Of a stretch of DNA of 64,000 bases, positions 56,498-64,000 are shown piece by piece. How positions within the stretch are numbered: the stretch's first letter is position 1; every line of letters starts with the position of its first letter. The notes under the pieces were generated by a model. The model did not search any database. It was not told the DNA's origin and saw nothing but the letters and a program-made list of their open reading frames with translations. Source of the DNA: Arthrobacter sp. APC 3897 (GTDB lineage Bacteria > Actinomycetota > Actinomycetes > Actinomycetales > Micrococcaceae). The stretch lies in the NCBI RefSeq assembly GCF_030407495.1, contig NZ_JASDDG010000003.1, forward strand, positions 62,001 through 126,000, given 5' to 3'. The translations under genes and the position numbers were made by a program.

Positions 56498-57292
56498 GTG
56501 CAGACGTTTCTCCCCTATGACAGCTTCAGCCGCAGCGCCGCTGTCCTGGACCAGGCCCGGTTGGGCAAGCAACGCGTGGAAACTCTGCAGGTCCTGCGCG
56601 CCCTCGTGATTCCGGACTACGGCTGGCAGAGTCACCCGGCTATGCGGATGTGGATGGGCTACGTCCCGGCGCTGACCGCCTACGGGCTGGCGATGACCAA
56701 CGAATGGACCTCGCGCGGGCACGCCGACACTGTCTACCCGCAGCTGCTGGAGTTCGCCCCGGAAGCCGCGGATGACGACGTCGTGCTTCCGCCCTGGTTT
56801 GGGGATGCTGCCCTGCACGAGAGCCACCGCTCCAACCTGATTACTAAATCGCCCGACTTTTACGCCCCGCTCTTCCCCGACACCCGTGCAGGGCTGCCCT
56901 ACGTCTGGCCGGAGCCCGAGCATCCTGAACTGCCCGCGGAACCTACCGGCGACACGCTGTGGGTTGCCCGGCCGGCGGCGGATAAAGATAACGGCAATCC
57001 GGCGATCGAGTTGCCCATGCTGAACGCAAAAGGCACACCGGTCACAGGAAAACGGGGCCGCCAGCTGGTGCGCTTCCTGGAGGACATGGAGGACGGCGAC
57101 GACGTCGTTCTCCTCGGCGCCGACCGTGCCGTCCTAAAGGTTGGAACTGTCGGCCCGGCGTCACTGACCAACGACACAGCGAAACGGACCGTCTCGATTG
57201 CCGGGACCATTCCCCGTGCGGCTTTTGCTTACCCCGCGCTGCTGCAGGATCCCCAAACACTGTTTAGGGTCGCGCGGCCTGCAGTCCTCTAG
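56498..57292 (+). CDS. MSMEG_6728-family protein (pyrimidine dimer glycosylase-like)
   Basis: Protein of 264 aa. The N-terminal half starts MQTFLPYDSFSRSAAVLDQARLGKQRVETLQVLRAL and has HPAMRMWMGYVPALTAYGLAM, the pattern of the MSMEG_6728 family related to pyrimidine-dimer DNA glycosylases. The C-terminal half after residue 150 is less conserved. Direct proof of repair activity is lacking. It is 12 bp behind the GNAT gene and may be co-transcribed. Confidence 0.85.
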   Translation: MQTFLPYDSFSRSAAVLDQARLGKQRVETLQVLRALVIPDYGWQSHPAMRMWMGYVPALTAYGLAMTNEWTSRGHADTVYPQLLEFAPEAADDDVVLPPWFGDAALHESHRSNLITKSPDFYAPLFPDTRAGLPYVWPEPEHPELPAEPTGDTLWVARPAADKDNGNPAIELPMLNAKGTPVTGKRGRQLVRFLEDMEDGDDVVLLGADRAVLKVGTVGPASLTNDTAKRTVSIAGTIPRAAFAYPALLQDPQTLFRVARPAVL

Positions 57293-57420
57293 CCTGTGTT
57301 CCCCGGAGAAGGAACTTCGGAACCGGCGGCCTTAGACCAAACGAAATCCTGGGCAGTCCATCTGCCATGAGCACCGTGGACTCACAGGAGGGTTAATTCA
57401 TTCGTCTGTCACTGCCACCG

Positions 57421-58314
57421 TTAACAACCGAAACCGCTTGGGTTTTGAAAACAGTCATCTGCCACATTGCGTGACTCAGACTTCCAGACGCTGATCGTTT
57501 GCACCGGGGGGAAGGTCAAGGCGCGCCCATCAATGGGTATCATCGGCCCACCATTTATCGAGTACTTTCCAGAAAAGTAAATTGCAACTGAGACAAAGTA
57601 ATCGCCTGGCTCCTGGTATACGTGACTCGTCTCGGTTACTTCGCCGACGAGCTCCTCAGGAAGCGCATTCCCGGGCCAAGCTGCGGGGCCATATATGGTT
57701 CCGTCTCCATAATTCCACTCGTACTCTGTAGGCGTCACTTGAATGCGCACGCTCTGCCCTAGCAGCGTCATGTCGAATGTTTGTTCCCTTGCCTCGGCAT
57801 ATAAGTTGGTCGGCATATTGACCAAAGAATAGGGACTAGGCTGCAGCGCGAACGTTCCAGGATCAATGGGTGCGGTCTGGAACTCCTCGAGAACCAATCC
57901 AACCAGCTCCGCAGCGACTTCGTCAGGATCTGACGTGTAGATGCAAGTTGGAGTGTCTCCATACCTAGGCCAGGTCTCACGAGGAGTTGCCTTCAGCCCG
58001 CTATGCCACCACACGTATTGCCCATTGGGTGCCGCATCGCATTCCACTGGTTGACCTGCCAAACAATCGATGTCGCCATCGTTCTCATCGAAGCAGACAG
58101 GGCGATAATAAAACCCGAACAGACTATCGGGCGTTCCCACATTTATTGGGACCATATTCCCTGTCTCTGGGTCCTTTTCACGCACGATTCCTTTAACTCC
58201 CCCAGGAGCCCAAGCACCCTCACCGTCTGTGGCATTCGCCTTCGACATCGAGACGCCATCAATCATAAGTAATAAGAAAACTATTAAGCTTACGGTCCAT
58301 CCTCGCCGCGGCAT
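57421..58314 (-). CDS. Secreted protein with PKD-like motif, TTA codons in signal peptide
   Basis: Protein of 297 aa with a signal peptide (residues about 7-29, ending KANA). The mature part has PTEYEWNYGDGTIYGP followed by ETSHVYQEPGDYFVSVAIYFSG, which is the core of a PKD beta-sandwich. Several Cys pairs (CFDENDGDIDC, CDAA, CFQNPSGFGC) suggest disulfides. The signal peptide uses TTA at residues 10, 14 and 15 and ATA at 11, rare codons in this genome type. Overall AT content is higher than in its neighbours, so it may be acquired. Function is unknown. The DUF6318-like gene lies 7 bp upstream. Confidence 0.75.
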   Translation of the reverse strand: MPRRGWTVSLIVFLLLMIDGVSMSKANATDGEGAWAPGGVKGIVREKDPETGNMVPINVGTPDSLFGFYYRPVCFDENDGDIDCLAGQPVECDAAPNGQYVWWHSGLKATPRETWPRYGDTPTCIYTSDPDEVAAELVGLVLEEFQTAPIDPGTFALQPSPYSLVNMPTNLYAEAREQTFDMTLLGQSVRIQVTPTEYEWNYGDGTIYGPAAWPGNALPEELVGEVTETSHVYQEPGDYFVSVAIYFSGKYSINGGPMIPIDGRALTFPPVQTISVWKSESRNVADDCFQNPSGFGC

Positions 58315-58321
58315 TCGTTTC

Positions 58322-59011
58322 TCACATCTCTAGAGTCTCAAGAGTCACCACATACCAGCCCTCCGCGGTGAACATTGCCTCCATTAGTTGTACAGCTGGT
58401 GAGCTAGTTCCTGGATCCGTCCCTAAGTGCCCTGCTGGACCGTAGTATTGCAGGTCATCTTGAAGGATCAATATCGTTGCTTGGAACGCTCCTTCAGCTG
58501 TTTCAACATAGTTGGAACTGAGGTCTTGAAGGTGCAATTTCGCCCCCATCATCCACTCATTTTCTGAGTAGCCATTAGCGAGAACCTTGTAATAACTCTC
58601 GCACGCAAAGCACGTATCGGCGCTTAAAGCACGAAGTGGCCCAGGGTCACCTGTCTCGTACCCATAGTTGATTAGTGAGTACCAGTACTCCGCGAAAGCC
58701 TCCAGGCCTTCCTTCGACTTTTCCTTCGCAAGCTCCGGCATCACAGGCAGCGGCACATTCTCCGCAGGCCCCTCGGCGGTCGCCGGCTTATAAGCAGCCG
58801 TCGTAGGCGTCGGCGTCGCAGTTGGCGTTGGCGTCGCGGACGCACTGGGGCTGGCACTCCCGCTCGGCGAAGCGCTGGATGCACTAGTCTCCGCAGCTTC
58901 AGCCTCAGGCTCCCCGGAACCGGAACAGCCTCCCAACACCATGACAGCTGCCACCCCGGCAGCACCCAGACGGACAGAAACCGGGACAGAACGGGTGCGA
59001 GTACGGAACAT
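58322..59011 (-). CDS. DUF6318-type lipoprotein
   Basis: Lipoprotein of 229 aa. The signal peptide ends with VMVLGGCSGSG. A Ser/Pro/Thr-rich spacer of about 50 residues (SPSGSASPSASATPTPTAT) leads to a globular domain with LEAFAEYWYSLINYGYETGDPGPLRALSADTCFACESYY and AEGWYVVTLETLEM. This matches DUF6318 lipoproteins common in Arthrobacter. ATG 59011 has GGGGG upstream. A TTA codon occurs in the PLRALSAD region. It precedes the PKD protein gene by 7 bp, so the two form a transcription unit. Confidence 0.82.
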   Translation of the reverse strand: MFRTRTRSVPVSVRLGAAGVAAVMVLGGCSGSGEPEAEAAETSASSASPSGSASPSASATPTPTATPTPTTAAYKPATAEGPAENVPLPVMPELAKEKSKEGLEAFAEYWYSLINYGYETGDPGPLRALSADTCFACESYYKVLANGYSENEWMMGAKLHLQDLSSNYVETAEGAFQATILILQDDLQYYGPAGHLGTDPGTSSPAVQLMEAMFTAEGWYVVTLETLEM

Positions 59012-59149
59012 CGAAATACCCCCAGGGCATAAATGGTGCGGGACTGGACGTGACGCCAACAGTACGTGGCTGCGCCACAGCATACGGAGTTATCCACAGC
59101 ACGCCAGAGAAAAGCGGAAACCGTCTATTCCAGCCCTGCCGGACGAGGA

Positions 59150-59797
59150 TCAGTCCATATCCCGCAGCGACACCAGCATCCGCTTCACATCACGGAATTC
59201 AGCACTGTCCCCGTAAGCGGCCGCTCCGTCCAAATAGGACTGGCCGGGCGCGGCGTCCTCGCCCGAAAACCGCCCGGCAAAACGGCCGCCGCTGGATTCC
59301 GTCAAGGTAAAGAAATCAAAGAGCCCGCACTCGCCGCGGTCACCGAGTTCGCTGATCACCGCATAGGTGGCCAGGGGCTCGCCCCGCTCCGGGGTGGAAA
59401 ACGCCACCGACCGGTACACAAACCGCTGATCAGTGCCCTGGGCCGAATCCAGCTCGGGCATCGGTACGGAGTCGTACTCCGTGTACTGCGCGGCTTCGTC
59501 CGGGTCCGCACACACCAAACCGGTGATAATCCCGGTGTCCAGCTGGGCAATCAGGTCTCCCCCGGCGTCGTTCACCTGAACCGAAACACCGCCGGCGGGG
59601 TCATTGGCCAGCGGCTCAATCTCCTCCACGGTCCAGTTGGGGTGGTGCTCAAAGGCGAGCGCCCCGTCCCGTGTGGTGTAAGACGGCCAGTCGCCTCCGG
59701 CATCCGAGGGCGCCCCGGTGTCCGGAGAAGAGGCACAGGATGACATACTGAGCACAAGCAGCGTTGTCGCCGCCAGCGTGGTGTTACGGTATCTCAC
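59150..59797 (-). CDS. Hypothetical lipoprotein
   Basis: Lipoprotein of 215 aa with signal peptide TTLAATTLLVLSMSSC and lipobox LSMSSC. The mature domain begins after DTGAPSDAGGDWPSYTTRDGALAFEHHPNWTVEEI, a pattern seen in PsbP-like or plant-type beta domains of secreted Actinobacterial proteins, but I cannot fix the family. No partner gene is obvious. It is encoded 139 bp upstream of the DUF6318-like gene. Confidence 0.75.
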   Translation of the reverse strand: MRYRNTTLAATTLLVLSMSSCASSPDTGAPSDAGGDWPSYTTRDGALAFEHHPNWTVEEIEPLANDPAGGVSVQVNDAGGDLIAQLDTGIITGLVCADPDEAAQYTEYDSVPMPELDSAQGTDQRFVYRSVAFSTPERGEPLATYAVISELGDRGECGLFDFFTLTESSGGRFAGRFSGEDAAPGQSYLDGAAAYGDSAEFRDVKRMLVSLRDMD

Positions 59798-60004
59798 ATC
59801 AGCTCCCTGAGACGTCCGCGCTAGCCCTCAATGCTACTCAGCTGCGGCACCCTCGCCCAGAGCATCCGGCCTATCCGGAACGCGCCCGGTAGATCCGGTC
59901 CGCACCCCGCAAGCCAGCAGTACCCACATGTGCAGAGCCGCACGAGCCGCGCCCGCATGTGACGCGGCCTCCGACCCCGCATTCGAAACTTATTGGAGGT
60001 TCCG

Positions 60005-61600
60005 ATTACAGACATAGCAGCAGAACACGATGTGTATTTCGGCACCCCCGAACCCGAGCATGAAAGTGAAGACCTCCAGACCGCGTCCCTCGCCGTGGTC
60101 CAGCGGGTGGAACACCGGCCCGACGTCGCCAAGGTCAAGGGCCGCCTGACCCTGATGGACACCGGGCTGACCCCCAACCAGGCCATGGTCCAAGACTTGT
60201 TGTTTGTCCGCAAAGTGCTGGAGGACGCCGGCATCACTTACCTGCTGGTGCGCGGAAATGACCAGCGCCCCGTGATCGCCGTCGATTTGGCCCACCGCGA
60301 GCAGCTCCGCCGCGCCATGGTGGAAGCCTGCCGGGAAGAACCCTTCTATTCACGCAGTGTCGACACCAAAAAGTCCCGCACCCTGCTCATCGCCGACGGC
60401 GACCTCTCGCCTTCGGACAAGTCCCGGATCATCCGGGTCTACCGTCCCCGGGCCGTCAGCGGCACCAACCTCACGTTCGGTCCCTCAGCCGGCGTGCAGC
60501 TGGAACTCTGGGACCTCACCGGCCCGGAAATCACCCTCCCCGTGGAGAATTCGCTGACCCGCCGCACCCTGCCGGCCAACGAAGTGGTCCGCGGAACCGT
60601 GGAAAAGCACGGTCTGACCTGGCCGACCATCGAGAACATGTTCGCGGACCACGCCACGGACATCGACTTCGACGTGGACTTGGTGTTCTCCTGGGTGGAC
60701 GGCAGCTCGGCGGAATACCAGGCTGCCCGCGCCGCCCGGATGAAGGACGCCGTGGTGGGCGAAGGCGATGACCACGAGGCACGCTTCCGCCAGATCAACG
60801 AACTCAAGTACGCCCTGCGCTCGGTCTACATGTTCGCCCCGTGGATCCGCCGGATTTTCATTGCCACGGACTCGGACCGCCCGGACTGGCTGGCCGACCA
60901 TCCCTCGGTGACCTTTGTCCGCGCCGAGGAGCACTTCAAGGATCCCTCCGTCCTGCCGACCCACAACTCGCAGGCAGTGGAATCCCAGCTCCAGCACATC
61001 CCCGGCCTGGCCGAGCATTTCCTGTACTCCAACGACGACATGTTCTTCGGCAGGCCGGTGGGACCCGACCTGTTCTTCTCCCCCGGCGGCATCACCAAGT
61101 TCATCGAAGCCAGTACCCGCATTGGCCTCGGTGCCAATGATCCCGAGCGCAGCGGTTTCGAAAACGCAGCCCGGGTCAACCGGCGCCTGCTGTGGGAGCG
61201 GTTTGGCCGGATCACCACCCGGCATCTGGAACACACTGCGGCTCCCCTGCGCAAAAGCGTGCTCCTGGAGATGGAGGCTGAGTTCCCGAACGAGTTCGCG
61301 GCCACCGCTGCAAGCACGTTCCGGGCGAAGGACAACATTTCCGTCACCAATTCGCTCTACCACTATTACGCGCTGCTCACCGGACGTGCCGTCACCCAGG
61401 AAACGGCGAAGGTGAAGTATGTGGACACCACCTCCTACGCCGGGCTGAAGGCCATGGACAAGCTGCTGGCGAAGCGGAATATGGACCTGTTCTGCCTCAA
61501 TGACGGCAGCTTCCCTGAGGTTCCCGCCCAGGAGCGCGCGGAGCGCGTCACCGACTTCCTTGAGAAGTTCTTCCCGATCAAGGCACCCTGGGAGAAATAG
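60005..61600 (+). CDS. Stealth-family phosphotransferase (ATT start likely)
   Basis: Protein of about 531 aa from the Stealth family, enzymes that join sugar phosphates in capsular or wall polysaccharides. The conserved regions are CR2 (DFDVDLVFSWVDGS), CR3 (HNSQAVESQLQHIPGLAEHFLYSNDDMFFGRPV) and CR4 (LNDGSFPEV to KAPWEK). The N-terminal 150 residues are family-variable. A perfect GGAGGT at 59995-60000 precedes ATT at 60005 by 4 nt. TTG 59993 overlaps that ribosome site, and the next ordinary start is GTG 60032 without a site. No other capsule genes are near. Confidence 0.88.
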   Translation: MTDIAAEHDVYFGTPEPEHESEDLQTASLAVVQRVEHRPDVAKVKGRLTLMDTGLTPNQAMVQDLLFVRKVLEDAGITYLLVRGNDQRPVIAVDLAHREQLRRAMVEACREEPFYSRSVDTKKSRTLLIADGDLSPSDKSRIIRVYRPRAVSGTNLTFGPSAGVQLELWDLTGPEITLPVENSLTRRTLPANEVVRGTVEKHGLTWPTIENMFADHATDIDFDVDLVFSWVDGSSAEYQAARAARMKDAVVGEGDDHEARFRQINELKYALRSVYMFAPWIRRIFIATDSDRPDWLADHPSVTFVRAEEHFKDPSVLPTHNSQAVESQLQHIPGLAEHFLYSNDDMFFGRPVGPDLFFSPGGITKFIEASTRIGLGANDPERSGFENAARVNRRLLWERFGRITTRHLEHTAAPLRKSVLLEMEAEFPNEFAATAASTFRAKDNISVTNSLYHYYALLTGRAVTQETAKVKYVDTTSYAGLKAMDKLLAKRNMDLFCLNDGSFPEVPAQERAERVTDFLEKFFPIKAPWEK

Positions 61601-61610
61601 GGCCGGAACG

Positions 61611-61652
61611 ACGACGGCGGAACCCGCCTGAGGTGGGTTCCGCCGTCGTTAT
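61611..61652. terminator. Terminator between Stealth and catalase genes
   Basis: A 15-bp stem (61611-61625, ACGACGGCGGAACCC, with 61635-61649) lies between the two convergent genes. It is followed on the plus strand by TTATTC and can end either transcript. Confidence 0.75.
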
Positions 61653-61676
61653 TCAGTTAAGGGCTGAGCAGCGCGG

Positions 61677-63350
61677 TTAGCGGGAGACGACTACGTGCTC
61701 ATTCGGCACGCAGTGGGTCATGGTGAGGCCCTCCACGTTGCGCGGGCCGTTGTGGCCCAGGTTCTTCATCCGGTTGGTTTCTTCCTCGTTGAGGGTCTGG
61801 GTGGCCAACGGACCGAGATCCTTGATCTCCTCCAGGCTGATGCCCAGGCCCTCGCCGACGCGGGCGCCCAGCTCGTCATCGCACATGTAGAAGTGCCAGA
61901 GCATGCGTTCCTGCACCGGGCGGATGGCTTCGCCGATGTTGGCCACGAAGTTGGCCACCAGGTCATCCTTCTCCCACTGCTCCATCAGCTGGTAGCGCTG
62001 GCCTGCCTGCATGTAGTCGTTGGTGCGGGGCAGGCGGGCACGGGTCAGGCGGCCTTCAAGCTCCGGGCCGAGCTCGGACGGCGCAGTCTTGGGTGCCTCC
62101 TGGAGCCCGCCGGTGATGTTCGGCTCATAATTCACGTGCGGGTTCTGGCCCGGCGCAAGGTCGGTGCCGAAGGACATCTGGCCGCCGCGCTGGTTGGTGG
62201 CAACCCGGGCGTTCTTCGCGGAGTTCACCGGAAGCTGCAGATAGTTCGGTCCCACCCGGTAGCGCTGCGTGTCCGAGTAGCTGAACGTACGTCCCACGAG
62301 CATCTTGTCATCGGAGAACTCCAGCCCGTCCACCAGCACACCGGTGCCGAAGGCGATCTGCTCGTTCTCGTTGTGGTGGTCCGTAACATTGCGGTTCAGA
62401 GTCATGGTGCCCACGTACTTGGGCTCAAAGTCCTGCTCCGGCCAGGTCTTGGTGTCATCCAGCGGGTCAAAGTCCAGTTCCGGATGATCGTGGTCATCCA
62501 TCAGCTGCACGTACAGGTCCCACTGCGGGTAGTCTCCGCGCTCGATGGCCTCGTACAGGTCCTTGGACGCGTGGCCGAGGTCGTTGGCCTGGATGTTCGC
62601 GGCGTCTTCCTCGGTCAGGGACTTCACGCCCTGCTTCGGCTGCCAGTGGTACTTGACCAGCTTGGACTCGCCCTGGGCGTTGACCCAGCGGTAGGTGTTC
62701 ACGCCAAAGCCCTGCATGTGGCGGTAGTCCGCGGGGATGCCGCGCGGGCTGAAGAGGTTCACCAGCATGTGCATGGACTCGGGGGTCTGCGACATGAAGT
62801 CGAAAATCCGGGCCGGTTCCTGCCGGAAGGTGACGGGGTCCGGCTTGAGGGAGTGAATGACGTCCGGGAACTTGATGGCGTCGCGGATGAAGAACACGCC
62901 CAGGTTGTTGCCGACCAGGTCCCAGTTGCCGTCTTCGGTGTAGAACTTGATGGCGAAACCGCGGGGATCACGGGCGGCTTCGGACGAGTCACGGCCGCCG
63001 ATCACCGAGGAGAACCGGATGGCGACGTCGGTCTTCTTGCCGGGCTCGGAGAAGAGCTTGGCGCGGGTGTACTTGGCAATGGGCTCGTCACCCCACTTGC
63101 CGGAGGCCTCGAACTCGCCGTAGGCCACAAAACCCCGGGCATGAACCACGCGCTCCGGGATCCGCTCACGGTCGAAATGGCTGATCTTTTCCAGAAGCTG
63201 GTAGTTCTCCAGCGTGGCAGGACCGCGGGCACCCACGGTGCGGGTGTTCTGGTTGTCGTAAACCGGATGCCCCTGGCGGGTGGTCAAATGCTGCTGCACG
63301 GCGTCGCTGCCTTCGCTGCCGGCGGGAGTGGAGTTCGCTGCGTCTGTCAT
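61677..63350 (-). CDS. Catalase (monofunctional heme)
   Basis: Hydrogen-peroxide disproportionating enzyme of 557 aa. The catalytic His70 lies in [16 protein letters not shown], the distal Asn in [17 protein letters not shown], and the proximal heme-ligand motif is [19 protein letters not shown]. The C-terminus lacks an extra flavodoxin-like domain, so it is a small-subunit catalase. ATG 63350 is preferred because the fold begins directly, and the 33 extra residues of the longer frame are unlike catalase. Confidence 0.95.
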   Translation of the reverse strand: MTDAANSTPAGSEGSDAVQQHLTTRQGHPVYDNQNTRTVGARGPATLENYQLLEKISHFDRERIPERVVHARGFVAYGEFEASGKWGDEPIAKYTRAKLFSEPGKKTDVAIRFSSVIGGRDSSEAARDPRGFAIKFYTEDGNWDLVGNNLGVFFIRDAIKFPDVIHSLKPDPVTFRQEPARIFDFMSQTPESMHMLVNLFSPRGIPADYRHMQGFGVNTYRWVNAQGESKLVKYHWQPKQGVKSLTEEDAANIQANDLGHASKDLYEAIERGDYPQWDLYVQLMDDHDHPELDFDPLDDTKTWPEQDFEPKYVGTMTLNRNVTDHHNENEQIAFGTGVLVDGLEFSDDKMLVGRTFSYSDTQRYRVGPNYLQLPVNSAKNARVATNQRGGQMSFGTDLAPGQNPHVNYEPNITGGLQEAPKTAPSELGPELEGRLTRARLPRTNDYMQAGQRYQLMEQWEKDDLVANFVANIGEAIRPVQERMLWHFYMCDDELGARVGEGLGISLEEIKDLGPLATQTLNEEETNRMKNLGHNGPRNVEGLTMTHCVPNEHVVVSR

Positions 63351-63510
63351 CACGTTCTCTCTGTGTGGAGTTTGTGGTTCGAGGTCAGATCCTTCATGAC
63401 CAGGGTAAATGTTTCCCACCTCCACTCTTATTGTGTGTCGCTTCACGCGTCAAGCTCGGTTCGAAGGCCGTGCAGTGGCGGCACGGGCCTCCCCTTGGCA
63501 GACTGGGGCC

Positions 63511-63948
63511 ATGACTACCGAAGAACGGCCCCCCATTGTCGAACTGAGTCCCGAGCAGTGCTGGAAGTATCTGGAGAAAACCTTCCACGGACGCCTGGCA
63601 GTGAGCGTGGCCAACCGGCCCAGCATCTATCCGTTGAACTATTACGCGCACGACGGCGTCATTCTGTTCCGTACCAGCCCCGGCACCAAGCTGGCAGAGC
63701 TGACCGTGAATGACCACGTGGCGTTCGAGGCCGACGGAATCCTCAGCGACCAGGCCTGGTCCGTGGTGGTCCAGGGCACCACGCGCACGCTGGACACGCA
63801 GAGCGAGATCGACGACGCGGACGAGTTGCCGCTGCAGCCATGGGTGCGGACCCTGAAGTACCGGTACGTGGAAATTCAGCCCGAAACCATCACGGGCCGG
63901 TTCTTCAACCTGGGCCCGGAACCGGAACGGTACCCCGAGGAGATGTAA
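63511..63948 (+). CDS. Pyridoxamine 5'-phosphate oxidase family (PPOX) protein
   Basis: Split-barrel flavin-binding protein of 145 aa. The N-terminus begins MTTEERPPIVELSPEQCWKYLEKTFHGRLAVSVANRPSIYPLNYYAHDGVILFRT, the usual first sheet of small PPOX proteins, and ends with VEIQPETITGRFFNLGPEPERYPEEM. Such proteins bind FMN, F420 or heme, or act as nitroreductase-like sensors. The activity is unclear. It is divergent from catalase, possibly sharing a regulatory region of 160 bp. Confidence 0.88.
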   Translation: MTTEERPPIVELSPEQCWKYLEKTFHGRLAVSVANRPSIYPLNYYAHDGVILFRTSPGTKLAELTVNDHVAFEADGILSDQAWSVVVQGTTRTLDTQSEIDDADELPLQPWVRTLKYRYVEIQPETITGRFFNLGPEPERYPEEM

Positions 63949-63963
63949 CTCCGGCGGGCGGTA

Positions 63964-64000
63964 TCAGGCGGAAGTCAGCTGCTGGGCGTCCATGATCCGG
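63964..64000 (-). CDS. C-terminal fragment of a minus-strand gene
   Basis: The last bases of the window read on the minus strand as ...RIMDAQQLTSA followed by TGA at 63966-63964. It is too short to identify. The upstream part lies beyond the window. Confidence 0.35.
   Translation of the reverse strand, partial: RIMDAQQLTSA

Noticed and set aside
54884-56923. A 679-aa frame on the minus strand across DUF1684, the repeats and the acetyltransferase
   Set aside because: It crosses well-supported genes on the plus strand and the intergenic repeats, and shows no recognisable domain.
61695-63713. A 672-aa frame opposite catalase
   Set aside because: It is the antisense shadow of the catalase gene, whose motifs are complete.

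Overview
The window is high-GC actinobacterial chromosome, and its gene content points to the Micrococcales, most likely Arthrobacter or a close relative. The evidence is: a GC-rich codon shadow on most genes; an eno-ftsB-DUF501-ppx block like that of other Actinobacteria; sdhCDAB with actinobacterial-type subunits; a purH/purN/PerM-type neighbourhood; HspR-type (HAIR) and HrcA-type (CIRCE) operators together upstream of one hsp20 gene; and a DUF6318-type lipoprotein. The placement is inference from gene families and order, not from a search. Nearly all of the sequence is ordinary core chromosome, with one short accessory-looking stretch at about 55.7-59.1 kb.

Layout. 0-3.3 kb: a minus-strand operon of a LacI regulator, a sugar ABC ATPase and a permease cut by the window edge, behind a promoter that abuts two fused palindromic operators. 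3.3-11 kb: two small unknown genes, an unusual class I tRNA with anticodon UAA, ndh, a mycosin-like S8 protease, a DUF501-Ppx/GppA fusion, an FtsB/DivIC protein and enolase. 11-21.2 kb: mazG, add, a DedA protein, then a nucleoside uptake and breakdown block (deoA, cdd, two permeases, ATPase, BMP lipoprotein). This set would import nucleosides and feed them to deamination and phosphorolysis. 21.4-24 kb: an M20 amidohydrolase and a mannose-1-phosphate guanylyltransferase. 24-27.7 kb: sdhCDAB with a clear promoter and a strong terminator.

27.7-36.3 kb: an alpha/beta hydrolase, a 2H phosphoesterase, trpS, xthA, a VOC protein, an SDR, a macrodomain protein, and an ABC-2 exporter with one ATPase and two permeases in overlapping frames. 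36.3-41.4 kb: one-carbon metabolism. glyA-folD lies behind a ZTP (pfl) riboswitch, and purU is nearby. 41.4-46.7 kb: a gamma carbonic anhydrase, a Gfo/Idh/MocA oxidoreductase, a DUF3618 protein, a membrane protein with a probable frameshift or odd start, a GCS2-like ligase, and the dual-operator hsp20. 46.7-54.2 kb: icd, purH, an MFS transporter, purN, a small membrane protein, an ER-type signal peptidase and a PerM-like protein. 54.3-64 kb: a TauE/SafE protein, DUF1684, a repeat cluster, a GNAT enzyme, an MSMEG_6728-type protein, two TTA-containing secreted-protein genes, a lipoprotein, a Stealth phosphotransferase, catalase and a PPOX-type protein.

I did not find a clearly new multi-gene system, a prophage, an insertion sequence or a CRISPR array. 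The most interesting signals are the class I tRNA(UAA) together with TTA codons in the signal peptide of an accessory gene, the double HrcA/HspR control region, the repeat cluster at 55.8 kb, the apparent ATT start of the Stealth gene, the DUF501-Ppx fusion, and the A6 frameshift candidate.
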